Positions 6,773-14,310 of a stretch of DNA of 21,199 nt are shown one piece after another; positions within the stretch are counted from its first letter, which is position 1; every line of letters starts with the position of its first letter. Made by a program: the position numbers and the translations under genes. Source of the DNA: an uncultured Lachnobacterium sp. (GTDB lineage Bacteria; Bacillota; Clostridia; Lachnospirales; Lachnospiraceae); assembly GCA_900543445.1 (NCBI GenBank), contig UQRC01000041.1:1-21199 (forward strand), read 5' to 3'. The notes under the pieces were generated by a model, which did no database searches, was not told where the DNA came from, and worked only from the letters and a program-made list of their open reading frames with translations.

Positions 6773-7372
6773 TTAATTTTCTTCAACAAAAGTGTCCGCA
6801 ATCTCTTTTTCCGTCATTCCACGCTTCAAGGTATACGTTCCGACCTTAATCCGGTCATCATACCCAAGCTGTTGCATATACTTTCGGAACGTTTCCGCAT
6901 CCTCTACCAGTCCGATCTGTTCCAGTTCTTCCGCGAGCTGCCTGCAGACCTCTCCCTTCTTGATCTCAACCGTAATTTCCTCGGATTCTTCCTTTTTATC
7001 TTCTTTTTTCTTACTTTCTGTATCCTTATTATTACCAGACCCTGTCTTGTCATCCGATGTCATCCGTGTGTCTTTTTCATCTTTCTGACTCGAGTCATCG
7101 GTTTTGTTCTGACTATCCTTCGTATTCGGCTTCTGGTTTTTATTTGACGAGAAATCTGTATCTGTTGACTGTGTGCCGGACTCCGGCAGCTGGCTGTCCG
7201 CTTCCGTACTTACAATTTCCGTCTCCGGCATGATCATTCCAAGTTCCGATGCGCGCTCCATAACAGCCGTATCATCCATCGTTTTGTTCTGCGAATGAAA
7301 GGATACCATCAGGACAATAGACGCAACAAGAATACCAAGACCGCATCCTCTTAAATAATATTTAAACTTCAA
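6773..7372 (-). CDS. Membrane-anchored protein with an MltG-type LysM-like domain only
   Basis: A 199-residue protein. Residues about 8-25 form one membrane segment after a short basic start, so the rest is outside the membrane. Residues 50-130 are a linker made mostly of Ser, Thr, Asp, Glu, Lys and Asn. Residues about 133-198 (ITVEIKKGEVCRQLAEELEQ, then DDRIKVGTYTLKRGMTEKEI) match the LysM-like subdomain that precedes the catalytic domain of MltG/YceG lytic transglycosylases (pattern: short strand, helix, KxGTYxLxxGM). The catalytic domain itself is absent, so this protein should bind or localise and not cut glycan. Start is TTG at 7372, overlapping the end of the previous gene by 11 bases, with GGGGAAGAG 4 bases upstream; no earlier start covers the membrane segment better. 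Last gene of the fla/che run. The domain resemblance is by eye. Confidence 0.72.
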   Translation of the reverse strand: MKFKYYLRGCGLGILVASIVLMVSFHSQNKTMDDTAVMERASELGMIMPETEIVSTEADSQLPESGTQSTDTDFSSNKNQKPNTKDSQNKTDDSSQKDEKDTRMTSDDKTGSGNNKDTESKKKEDKKEESEEITVEIKKGEVCRQLAEELEQIGLVEDAETFRKYMQQLGYDDRIKVGTYTLKRGMTEKEIADTFVEEN

Positions 7373-8048
7373 CTGTCTCTTCCCCTTTGAACAATCCGAT
7401 TACCAGTTTTACCTCGCCAAGACCAAGACCGAGTTCTCTGGCAATCTCAACATCCGAAAATCCCTGCTGGTGCAGCATCAGAATCCGATCATTATGATTA
7501 ATCTGATCCTGATCCGCTTCTTGTCCGTCCGTGCCAAGTGATGCCAGAATCGCCTCATTCTCATCGATCGGTTTTGTTTCATTGACTTTCTGACGAACAT
7601 CCTGCGCCGCAAGTGCAAGATTTTCAAGCACCTCATTCTCTGTGTTCTTCATATGTTCCGAGAATTGTTGAAGTTGTGTAGCAAGATCTGTAAGTTCCGT
7701 GTGCTTATCATTCAACATACTGTAGAGAAAAAGGATTTCATTATGTGTCTTGTTCATCGATTCGAGAACCGTGTTGGAATACTCATCGATTGCCATAATT
7801 TTCTCATTGGTTTCCTTCTCTAACGCACGCTTTGTTGTCTCCGTTTTATCTTCTACCACATCCGTAATCGCATCCTCAATCTGATCATTCGCATTCTTTA
7901 ACTGCTTCTCCACAATAATTTTAAGCTCATTCTCGCTGAGGTTTGTAATGCTTTCAATATCCTTCGGTGACAATTTTTCCTGCACCAGAAAGCTGACCAA
8001 CAGAAAAACAATTCCTACTATAATTAATGTAATTTCTACTGCTGTCAT
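7362..8048 (-). CDS. Membrane-anchored coiled-coil protein in the SwrB/YlxL position (DUF6115-like)
   Basis: A 228-residue protein with one N-terminal membrane segment (VEITLIIVGIVFLLVSFLV, about 3-22). The long middle, about 30-170, is helical and charged with heptad-like spacing, as in coiled coils. The C-terminus, GFSDVEIARELGLGLGEVKL (about 197-216), looks like a helix-turn-helix with regular hydrophobic spacing. In Bacillus subtilis the gene between sigD and rpsB is swrB (ylxL), a single-pass membrane protein that promotes flagellar export; this gene shares place, topology and a C-terminal HTH-like end. Orthology is inferred from those features and not from alignment. ATG start with GAGG 8 bases upstream; the stop codon of the preceding gene overlaps that site (TGAGG). 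Confidence 0.7.
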   Translation of the reverse strand: MTAVEITLIIVGIVFLLVSFLVQEKLSPKDIESITNLSENELKIIVEKQLKNANDQIEDAITDVVEDKTETTKRALEKETNEKIMAIDEYSNTVLESMNKTHNEILFLYSMLNDKHTELTDLATQLQQFSEHMKNTENEVLENLALAAQDVRQKVNETKPIDENEAILASLGTDGQEADQDQINHNDRILMLHQQGFSDVEIARELGLGLGEVKLVIGLFKGEETVEV

Positions 8049-8057
8049 GCTTTTTCC

Positions 8058-8369
8058 TCAAATCTTGATATCAAATCCGCCTATATTCGTCTTGCGGATC
8101 ACTCGTCCCTTATCAGCAGCTGCTTTCTTGCGCTTGGAAGAACCGGAACGGTACTGTCCGTGTCCTTTCTCCCTGGCATCTGCATCATTCTTCGCTTTAT
8201 CACTATTCTGCGAATGAATCACCTGATGACTCAACACGTCCTCTCTCTGATCCACCTGCATCTGTATATTCTGCTGATCAACAACCGGCTTTGCATCCTC
8301 CTGAAGCTTATACATCTCCACATCATTTGTCCGTTGGATCATCGCCATATCAATTGGTCCAATTGCCAT
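8058..8369 (-). CDS. Small unnamed protein of the flagellar operon, between fliA and the SwrB-position gene
   Basis: A 103-residue soluble protein with no membrane segment. The N-terminus MAIGPIDMAMIQRTNDVE is hydrophobic and ordered-looking; the middle is Gln/Asp-rich (about 33-60); a basic stretch SGSSKRKKAAADKGR follows; the last residues are GGFDIKI. The layout, hydrophobic head, polar middle, basic patch and short hydrophobic tail, recalls small proteins I associate with the same place in clostridial fla operons, but no function is known to me. ATG start with GAGATGA 6 bases upstream. Its stop overlaps the ribosome binding site of the next gene, implying coupled translation. It is a real gene judging from position, start signal and lack of any competing frame. 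Confidence 0.75.
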   Translation of the reverse strand: MAIGPIDMAMIQRTNDVEMYKLQEDAKPVVDQQNIQMQVDQREDVLSHQVIHSQNSDKAKNDADAREKGHGQYRSGSSKRKKAAADKGRVIRKTNIGGFDIKI

Positions 8370-8412
8370 ATTTCTTCATCTCATTTCTCAAATCTCTAAA
8401 TCAGAGAATGCA

Positions 8413-9177
8413 TCAGTCTGCAAGTATCCCCATATAAGAGCCCATCTTTCCCCGCATCTTGTTTAACGCCTTCGTATGAAGCTGTGAAACTCTCGACTCC
8501 GACACTTCAAGCACTCTGCTGATTTCCTTCAAAGTGAGTTCCTCGTAATAATACAATTCAATCACCATACGTTCCTTTTCCGTCAATATTTCAAGGGATT
8601 CCACCAGCGTCTGTTTTAATTCTGCCTCCTCAACCACTTCCTCCGGTCTCGAAAAACGCGATTGATGAGACTGATCGATCACAGGCTCCGGACCATTTTC
8701 CTCAAACTCATTCAATGATACTACATTGGTAACCTTAAGTTGTGACTGCCAGTTACACAACTCATCCTGTGATATTTCCAGCTCAGCAGCCAGTTCCTCA
8801 TCCGTCGCCGTCTTTCCAGTTCGCATTTCTATCAGCTTGATTGCCTCATCCATTTTACGCTGACGTTGGCGCACCGTACGCGGGATCCAATCCATCTTAC
8901 GGATCTGATCTAAGATTGCACCTCTGATACGAAGGCTTGCGTATGTCTCAAACTTCACATTCTTTGTAAGATCAAATTTATCAATCGCATCAATGAGACC
9001 AAAGATTCCATAACTTACAAGATCATCATAATCAACATTGTATCCAAGGTACATACTGAGCCGACCTGCCACAAGCTTCACGAGCTGCGAATATTCAATT
9101 ATCAATTGTTCTCTGAGCTCCTGCGAAGGTTTCTTTCGATATGCTTCCCAAAGCTTTTCTTTATCAACTGTTTTCAT
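8413..9177 (-). CDS. fliA: RNA polymerase sigma factor for flagellar operons (sigma-28/SigD)
   Basis: Directs RNA polymerase to late flagellar, motility and chemotaxis promoters; held by the anti-sigma factor FlgM until the hook is complete. The 254-residue protein has sigma-70 region 2 (about 20-95: YSQLVKLVAGRL, YDDLVSYGIFGLIDAIDKFD, FETYASLRIRGAILDQIRKM), the DWIPR turn at the start of region 3 (about 96-100), and region 4 with its helix-turn-helix (LTEKERMVIELYYYEELTLK, then SESRVSQLHTKALNKMR). Length and landmarks match FliA/SigD and not SigF-type factors. ATG start with GGAG 9 bases upstream. Place between che genes and the SwrB-position gene is the same as sigD in Bacillus. Confidence 0.96.
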   Translation of the reverse strand: MKTVDKEKLWEAYRKKPSQELREQLIIEYSQLVKLVAGRLSMYLGYNVDYDDLVSYGIFGLIDAIDKFDLTKNVKFETYASLRIRGAILDQIRKMDWIPRTVRQRQRKMDEAIKLIEMRTGKTATDEELAAELEISQDELCNWQSQLKVTNVVSLNEFEENGPEPVIDQSHQSRFSRPEEVVEEAELKQTLVESLEILTEKERMVIELYYYEELTLKEISRVLEVSESRVSQLHTKALNKMRGKMGSYMGILAD

Positions 9178-9206
9178 CCAACCCGCTCCACATCATTTCA
9201 GGGATT

Positions 9207-9503
9207 CTATTCCTGCATTTCCTGCGTATCATCCGTCTCCTGTTCCTCATCGGTTGCTTCTTCCTGCTCCATCTCCTGCGGTTCCCCAAGATCTTCAAGA
9301 TCCATTTCTTCCAAATCATCCCTATCCTGAAAACTGCGATCCAAAATCACACGGATAATCGATCCAAGAATATAAAAAATAATCAGGACAAGTAACAATT
9401 GTCTGGTAAAAGGCCAAAGAGGCTGTCTCATTTTGATTGCAATCACACAGTCAACCAGCCCCGCACTAAGCATAACCAATGCCGGTACATTATTTGTCTT
9501 CAT
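9207..9503 (-). CDS. Small two-segment membrane protein with acidic tail
   Basis: A 98-residue protein. Two hydrophobic segments lie at about 7-23 (VPALVMLSAGLVDCVIAI) and 35-53 (LLLVLIIFYILGSIIRVIL), separated by a short basic-aromatic loop (KMRQPLWPFTRQ). From residue 58 the tail is almost wholly Glu, Asp, Gln, Met and Thr with net charge strongly negative, presumably in the cytosol. I recognise no family. ATG start with AAGGA 8 bases upstream, 14 bases after the cheD stop; fliA follows after 29 bases. The position between cheD and fliA suggests a flagellar role; nothing more can be said. Confidence 0.72.
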   Translation of the reverse strand: MKTNNVPALVMLSAGLVDCVIAIKMRQPLWPFTRQLLLVLIIFYILGSIIRVILDRSFQDRDDLEEMDLEDLGEPQEMEQEEATDEEQETDDTQEMQE

Positions 9504-9517
9504 TGTGTTTCATTCCT

Positions 9518-10003
9518 TCAAATGACTTTGATCGGCTTTCCCACCGATTTAATTGTAAAATCACCGGTCTCACAATCCAAAATAACCGTTCTTCCATAAT
9601 TAAGCCCTGTATCCTGTGCCACAAGAGGAATCTTAAGTTCCTCCAGAACCAGCTTTGCTTCCTCCTCATTGCGTTCACCTACATGTCCTACCGAAGAGAG
9701 TCCACTCATCTCAAACATGCATGCGCCTCCCGCAATCTTGGCAACAAGACGCCGCTGATTGGCGCCAAGTGCAAGTACCTGCTTAAGCAGCTCGCGGATA
9801 CCGGTATCTCCAAACTTTGCAATGTTGATATTATTTTTCAGCTTCGTACTGTCCGGCAGCATATAATGAACCATACCGCCCACCTTTGCGACCGGATCAT
9901 ATAACGTCAGACCGATACAAGATCCTAATCCCAGTGTTGTCAACGAATCCGGGGCTTTAGCGACATTTAGATCCGCCATCCCCACCTTAATCATCTCTCC
10001 CAT
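9518..10003 (-). CDS. cheD: Chemoreceptor glutamine deamidase CheD
   Basis: Deamidates glutamines on methyl-accepting chemotaxis proteins and, in Bacillus, binds receptors and CheC as part of adaptation. The 161-residue protein is of family length. The catalytic Cys29 lies in LGLGSCIGLTLYD, His46 in GGMVHYMLP and the expected Thr at 23. Further landmarks are AKIAGGACMF and the C-terminal GRTVILDCETG. ATG start with GGAGATAAGG upstream; the cheC stop codon lies in the same ribosome binding region, 14 bases away. The immediately preceding cheC gene is its known binding partner. Confidence 0.97.
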   Translation of the reverse strand: MGEMIKVGMADLNVAKAPDSLTTLGLGSCIGLTLYDPVAKVGGMVHYMLPDSTKLKNNINIAKFGDTGIRELLKQVLALGANQRRLVAKIAGGACMFEMSGLSSVGHVGERNEEEAKLVLEELKIPLVAQDTGLNYGRTVILDCETGDFTIKSVGKPIKVI

Positions 10004-10016
10004 AATCCCTTATCTC

Positions 10017-10637
10017 CTACAACTGAATTCCCAGAGATGAAAGAATTTTAGCATAGGAATCTTCTTCCGGCATAAGAATAAAGTAGCCGTTGATCATGTA
10101 TTCATCCCCAAACTCCGTTTCAATCAACAATGCATTATTTCCATACTGTCCAAACTGGATTGCCGGTACACTAAGGATCGCTGCAGCCATATCAACTGCA
10201 ATATGCGGAACCGACGGCGCAATCGTCATATTTGTCATTCCGGACAAGGCTGACAGATAAGATCCCGCAATAATATTACCGATTTCTTTCATAGCGGACA
10301 GATCCATCTCGTCAAACGGTTCCTGATTATCCAGGTCCTTACCCATCAGGCGATTCACCAGATAATGTGCCGAGTCCATCTTCATCAAAAACATCATGCT
10401 TCCTGATATATCATTGGACACTTCTAAGAAAATGCCGACAATAATTTCATCCTCCGGACAGATGGCAGACCCAAGCTTGGATGCCTCCATCAGTTCCACT
10501 TTCGGTACGTTCATATTGATCTGTTCATTTAACATGCTTGCCAATGAAGTCGTCGCATTACCGGCGCCGATATTACCAATCTCCTTCAGGACATCCATAT
10601 ACATATCATTCACATGATCCAGTGAAAAATTACTCAT
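10017..10637 (-). CDS. cheC: CheY-P phosphatase CheC
   Basis: Dephosphorylates CheY-P and controls CheD in receptor adaptation. Both phosphatase motifs of the family (D/S-x3-E-x2-N with a distant Pro) are intact: DVLKEIGNIGAGNA near the N-terminus and SAMKEIGNIIAGS in the second half, so both active centres may work. The frame also opens at a TTG at 10649, but that codon is part of the GGAGG ribosome binding site, so the ATG at 10637 is taken; length is then 206 residues, typical of CheC. Upstream, the gap to cheW holds a strong hairpin (10658-10680). cheD follows at once. Confidence 0.96.
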   Translation of the reverse strand: MSNFSLDHVNDMYMDVLKEIGNIGAGNATTSLASMLNEQINMNVPKVELMEASKLGSAICPEDEIIVGIFLEVSNDISGSMMFLMKMDSAHYLVNRLMGKDLDNQEPFDEMDLSAMKEIGNIIAGSYLSALSGMTNMTIAPSVPHIAVDMAAAILSVPAIQFGQYGNNALLIETEFGDEYMINGYFILMPEEDSYAKILSSLGIQL

Positions 10638-10642
10638 ATATT

Positions 10643-10647
10643 CCTCC
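10643..10647 (-). promoter_or_regulatory. Ribosome binding site that fixes the cheC start
   Basis: GGAGG with 5 bases to ATG 10637-10635. It overlaps the competing TTG at 10649-10647, excluding that codon as the start. Confidence 0.85.
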
Positions 10648-10657
10648 AATAATATAT

Positions 10658-10680
10658 ATAGTGAGGCAATGCCTCACTAT
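10658..10680 (-). repeat. Perfect inverted repeat in the cheW-cheC gap
   Basis: ATAGTGAGGC and GCCTCACTAT form a perfect ten-pair stem with a three-base loop. It covers the cheW stop codon (TAG at 10679-10677) and ends 20 bases before the cheC start. It is followed by ATATATATTATT and not by a U tract, so it is not a standard terminator. A role in mRNA stability, processing or uneven expression of cheA-cheW against cheC-cheD is possible. Confidence 0.7.
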
Positions 10681-11144
10681 ACATTCTCCTTCTCATCAAC
10701 AATGGAATTGATCTCAAACAGAGAGATAAGCTGGTCTCCGTTCTTGCCGATTCCGTTGATAAAAGAATCTTTAATATGACTTGAATTGATGTTATTTGTC
10801 TCAATCTGATCCGGTGAAAGTGTTACCACCTCACATACCTGATCGACAATCACTCCAAGCGATCCTTTTTCTTCAAGCTTCAAAATAATGATACGCGATG
10901 CATTTGTAATCACATCCTCATCAAGCCCCATTTTGGTACGGATGCTCATTACCGGTACAATCTCACCTCGCAGGTTAATAATTCCTTTGAAATATACCTG
11001 TGCTTTCGGCACACGTGTAATCTTCTGCATACGAACAATATTATCTACATAACGAATATCAATTCCGTATTTTTCGCTTCCAATCTGGACAACGATATAC
11101 TGCTTTGTTTCTGTCTGTGTTGTTTCGATTTTATTATCTGCCAT
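10677..11144 (-). CDS. cheW: Chemotaxis coupling protein CheW
   Basis: Links chemoreceptors to the kinase CheA. The 155-residue protein is one CheW-like domain: KQYIVVQIGSEKYGIDI, VRMQKITRVP, the GIINLRGEIVPVMSIR core, LGVIVDQVCEVVTL and a C-terminal INGIGK. The frame also opens at GTG 11153, but that GTG is part of a GGGGGTG ribosome binding site; the ATG at 11144, six bases after this site, is preferred. The gap to cheA is 14 bases, and the cheA stop codon sits next to the binding site. Its stop codon lies inside the inverted repeat before cheC. Confidence 0.96.
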   Translation of the reverse strand: MADNKIETTQTETKQYIVVQIGSEKYGIDIRYVDNIVRMQKITRVPKAQVYFKGIINLRGEIVPVMSIRTKMGLDEDVITNASRIIILKLEEKGSLGVIVDQVCEVVTLSPDQIETNNINSSHIKDSFINGIGKNGDQLISLFEINSIVDEKENV

Positions 11145-11150
11145 GTGCTT

Positions 11151-11157
11151 CACCCCC
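11151..11157 (-). promoter_or_regulatory. Ribosome binding site that decides the cheW start
   Basis: GGGGGTG, six bases before ATG 11144-11142. Its last three bases form the competing GTG codon. Confidence 0.75.
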
Positions 11158-11158
11158 G

Positions 11159-13249
11159 TTACATCAAAGTATTGGCATCAAGAATCAGTGCAACTTCGCC
11201 ATCACCAAGAATGGTTGCTCCGCTGATCAGCTTATTACCGTTAATGTACTTACCTAATGACTTGATTACGATTTCCTGCTGACCGATCAGCTTGTCCACA
11301 ACAAGACCAACCTGACTGTCACCACGTTTTACAATGACAACGGTAAGGTTTTCCGGTCCATTCTCAAGCGGTTCGATATCCAGGATTTTATCCAGACGGA
11401 TAAGAGGAATCACATTACCACGAAGATGGATCACTTCTTTTGCCTCTACGTACTTGATATCGGTAACCGGAATATTCTCAATATTCGCGATAGATCCAAG
11501 TGCAATCGCATATTTTTCATCGCGAACTTCAACCATGAGAGCCTGAATGATAGCAAGTGTAAGCGGAAGGCGAACCGTAAAGGTCGTTCCCTCACCCAGT
11601 TTTGTCTGTACTTCTACATCTCCGCCAAGCTGCTCAATATTGGACTTAACAACATCAAGTCCAACACCTCTTCCGGAAATATCTGTAATCTTCTTTGCCA
11701 TAGAGAAACTTGGCATAAACAAAAGATTGATAATTTCCTTCTGTGTCATCGCATCCGCCTGCTCCGGCGTAATAATGCCTCTCTCGATTGCTTTCTCCCT
11801 GACTGCCTCTGTATCAATACCGTTACCGTCATCGCCGACCTGAATGATAACGTTATTGCCTTCCTGATATGCATTCAGGAAAATATTACCGACCTCAGGC
11901 TTGCCTCTCTGAATACGAAGTTCTGTATCTTCAAGACCATGATCGGCAGAATTACGAAGCAGATGCTGCAGCGGATCGCCGATCTGATCCACAACGGTAC
12001 GATCCAGCTCGGTATCTTCACCGGTCATAACCAGTTCCATCTTCTTATTAAGTGTTCTTGACAGATCACGGATCATTCTCGGGAACTTATTAACAACACT
12101 CTCAATTGGAACCATTCGAACCTTCATAACCGATTCATGCAGGTTCGTTGTGATTCGCTCCAGATATTCAATCTGCTCATGGAATCCCTGATTGTTAAAG
12201 CTTCCGCTCTCTGTAGAGCTGATGGATACCAGACTGTTCTTTGCAATAATAAGCTCGGAAACCTGATTCATCAAAGCATCCAGTTTTTCAATATCGACAC
12301 GCACCGTACGGTTCGTTGCAGGCTTTCCAACCGCAGCTTTCTTGGCCGGTGCCGAAGTTTTCTTTTCTGGTGCCTTTGCTACCGGCTTCGGACTTTCCGT
12401 CTTTGTAACAGCCGTCTGTGTCTCTTCCTTCTTTGGTTCTTCTTCAGGGGTTGTGAAATCAGTGATTTCCTCTCCTACCGCATCGGTAATCTCTGACACC
12501 TTCTTTGCAGCAGCAAGGATTTTATCAAGGCTCTCCTGCGAACCAATATAAAAGCTGAAATCCAGTTCAAATTTCTCGTCTTCAATATCCTGCGAGCTTG
12601 GGCGATACACAAGAATCTCACCCAGTTCTTCTACAGCCTTAAATACAAGAAATGCACGGGCAGCCTTAAGCAGACATTCCTGATCAACCGTCACCTTCAC
12701 TCCGTAAATATGTAATCCACTGTCTTTGGCAGTCATCACAGCCTTAAGTTCTGAATGGCTCAACTCAAATTTTGCGAATTCTGCGCCCCCAGAAACAGCA
12801 CTTGCTGCCGGCGCACTTTCCTGTGCAGCAGTCGCAGGAGCAGCCTCTGCCGGAGCCTCCCCATTGGCTTTTGCAATAAAATCATTCAATTCCTTGATAA
12901 TAATCTCATTATCTTCCGTTCCCTCATCAGAGGTCGCTTTAATATTTTCAAGATATCCATCGATAGCATCCAGACACTTAAACAGAAGATCGATCATTGG
13001 ACTGTCCACAGGAATCTTACCACTTCTTACTTCCTGGAACACATTCTCCATATCATGCGTCAAATGCTGCATTCTCTTAAATCCCATCGTTCCTGCCATA
13101 CCCTTAAGTGAGTGTGCGGCACGGAACACTTCATTGATGGTATCATTGTTATCCGGTTCTTTTTCGAGTGCCATGATACAATCGCTCAAAGTCTGCAGAT
13201 GTTCTGCACTCTCATCAATAAATATTTCCAGATACTGGCTTACATCCAT
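11159..13249 (-). CDS. cheA: Chemotaxis histidine kinase CheA
   Basis: Receptor-controlled kinase that phosphorylates CheY and CheB. The 696-residue protein has all five domains. P1 (Hpt) at 1-130 carries the phosphorylated His46 in AAHSLKGMAGT. An Ala-rich linker leads to P2 (about 155-265, response-regulator docking). A Lys/Pro/Ala-rich linker precedes P3 dimerisation (VRVDIEKLDALMNQVSEL). P4 ATPase shows the N box (LLRNSADHGLE), DDGNGID, DISGRGVGLDVV and GEGTTFTVRLPL. P5 (from about 560) is CheW-like, ending in GDGEVALILDANTL. ATG start with GGGGGT 8 bases upstream. The start codon is one base after the cheB stop, so translation is probably coupled. Complete and in the expected order cheB-cheA-cheW. 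Confidence 0.98.
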   Translation of the reverse strand: MDVSQYLEIFIDESAEHLQTLSDCIMALEKEPDNNDTINEVFRAAHSLKGMAGTMGFKRMQHLTHDMENVFQEVRSGKIPVDSPMIDLLFKCLDAIDGYLENIKATSDEGTEDNEIIIKELNDFIAKANGEAPAEAAPATAAQESAPAASAVSGGAEFAKFELSHSELKAVMTAKDSGLHIYGVKVTVDQECLLKAARAFLVFKAVEELGEILVYRPSSQDIEDEKFELDFSFYIGSQESLDKILAAAKKVSEITDAVGEEITDFTTPEEEPKKEETQTAVTKTESPKPVAKAPEKKTSAPAKKAAVGKPATNRTVRVDIEKLDALMNQVSELIIAKNSLVSISSTESGSFNNQGFHEQIEYLERITTNLHESVMKVRMVPIESVVNKFPRMIRDLSRTLNKKMELVMTGEDTELDRTVVDQIGDPLQHLLRNSADHGLEDTELRIQRGKPEVGNIFLNAYQEGNNVIIQVGDDGNGIDTEAVREKAIERGIITPEQADAMTQKEIINLLFMPSFSMAKKITDISGRGVGLDVVKSNIEQLGGDVEVQTKLGEGTTFTVRLPLTLAIIQALMVEVRDEKYAIALGSIANIENIPVTDIKYVEAKEVIHLRGNVIPLIRLDKILDIEPLENGPENLTVVIVKRGDSQVGLVVDKLIGQQEIVIKSLGKYINGNKLISGATILGDGEVALILDANTLM

Positions 13250-13250
13250 A

Positions 13251-14306
13251 CTATTTTACCCCCACATTCTTTATGATCGTTTTTGCAACCGCAGTAAGAG
13301 GAACTACCTCGTCGACCATTCCAGCTTCCGCGATCGCTCTCGGCATACCATATACCACGCATGTCTGTGCATCCTGTGCAATAACATGAATCGGTTTCGT
13401 CCGGTTCAATGACAAAATGCCATTGGTTCCGTCTGCTCCCATCCCGGTCAGCACAATGCAGATGATTTCATCGTAATCCGTCTTTGCAAGCGAATCGAAC
13501 ATAATGTTCGCACATGGACGAAGCCCTCCGATTGGAGGAAGATCATCCAGCTTAATTCTATGCGTGTTACCATGTGCCTTTACAACTTCCATGTGCATTC
13601 CGCCTGGTGCAACATACACATGTCCCTTTTCAAGGACATCGCCCTCTTCCGCTTCCTTGACCGAAACCTCACTCAGTTCGTTCAGGCGGTCTGCCATAGA
13701 CTTGGTAAAGCCCGCCGGCATATGCTGCACAAGAACGACCGGTGCATCCAGATTTTTCGGCAAATACGGGATCACACTCTGTAACGCCTTCGGTCCGCCG
13801 GTTGAACAGGCAAGTGCAACAAGCTTTCTGTCTGTCCGGACAGGTCTGATATGTTTTGCCACACCTGCCGGTTTGAAAGTATCCGGTGTTGTCCGCTTAT
13901 AAAGCTGTGTATTGTACACCGCAGTAAGAACAGAAAGTAACTGTTTCTTAAAATCCTCACCTTTGGCTTCAATCACATTGCCTGGCTTCGTAACAAAATC
14001 AATCGCACCTCGTTCCATTGCAAGAATGGTAACTTCGGCATCTTTCGTCGTTAAGGTGCTGACCATAACAACTTTGGCTTTGATATGTTCCTTCTGCAAT
14101 CGTTCCAGTAACTGAAGGCCATCCATACGCGGCATATTTACATCCAGCACAACACCATCATAAGATTTTACCTTAAGTCGCTCATATGCTTCAAGGCCGT
14201 CTCTGCAAAAATCCGTTGCTTGAAAATCATCATCTGAATTGATTATATCACAGATAATTCTTCTCATGAGTGCAGAATCATCAACCACTAATATGTTTTT
14301 CTTCAT
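13251..14306 (-). CDS. cheB: Chemotaxis response regulator protein-glutamate methylesterase CheB
   Basis: Removes methyl groups from chemoreceptors after phosphorylation by CheA. The 351-residue protein has an N-terminal receiver domain with the acidic pair in VVDDSALMRR, phosphorylated Asp55 in VVLDVNMPRMDG, and Lys107 in FVTKPG. After a linker (about 130-160) the methylesterase domain carries the triad: Ser168 in ACSTGGPKAL, His195 in VLVQHMPAGF, Asp292 in LTGMGADG. ATG start; the PilZ-gene stop is four bases upstream and is part of the GGGTGA binding site. All catalytic residues are present, so the enzyme should be active. Confidence 0.98.
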   Translation of the reverse strand: MKKNILVVDDSALMRRIICDIINSDDDFQATDFCRDGLEAYERLKVKSYDGVVLDVNMPRMDGLQLLERLQKEHIKAKVVMVSTLTTKDAEVTILAMERGAIDFVTKPGNVIEAKGEDFKKQLLSVLTAVYNTQLYKRTTPDTFKPAGVAKHIRPVRTDRKLVALACSTGGPKALQSVIPYLPKNLDAPVVLVQHMPAGFTKSMADRLNELSEVSVKEAEEGDVLEKGHVYVAPGGMHMEVVKAHGNTHRIKLDDLPPIGGLRPCANIMFDSLAKTDYDEIICIVLTGMGADGTNGILSLNRTKPIHVIAQDAQTCVVYGMPRAIAEAGMVDEVVPLTAVAKTIIKNVGVK

Positions 14307-14310
14307 TCAA

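Noticed and set aside
10638..10649. TTG start giving a longer CheC
   Set aside because: The codon is part of the ribosome binding site of the downstream ATG.
11455..11475. CCGATATC on the minus strand inside cheA, similar to a sigma-28 -10 element
   Set aside because: No TAAA at the right distance upstream, and it lies inside cheA coding sequence.
12340..12480. Low-complexity Ala/Pro/Lys repeats in cheA
   Set aside because: A normal flexible linker between P2 and P3 of CheA; not a DNA repeat element.
12726..13412. Long open frame on the plus strand opposite cheA-cheB
   Set aside because: It overlaps two certain genes, has a Ser/Leu/Ile-rich shadow composition, no family features and no start signal. 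Other plus-strand frames in the window fail the same way.
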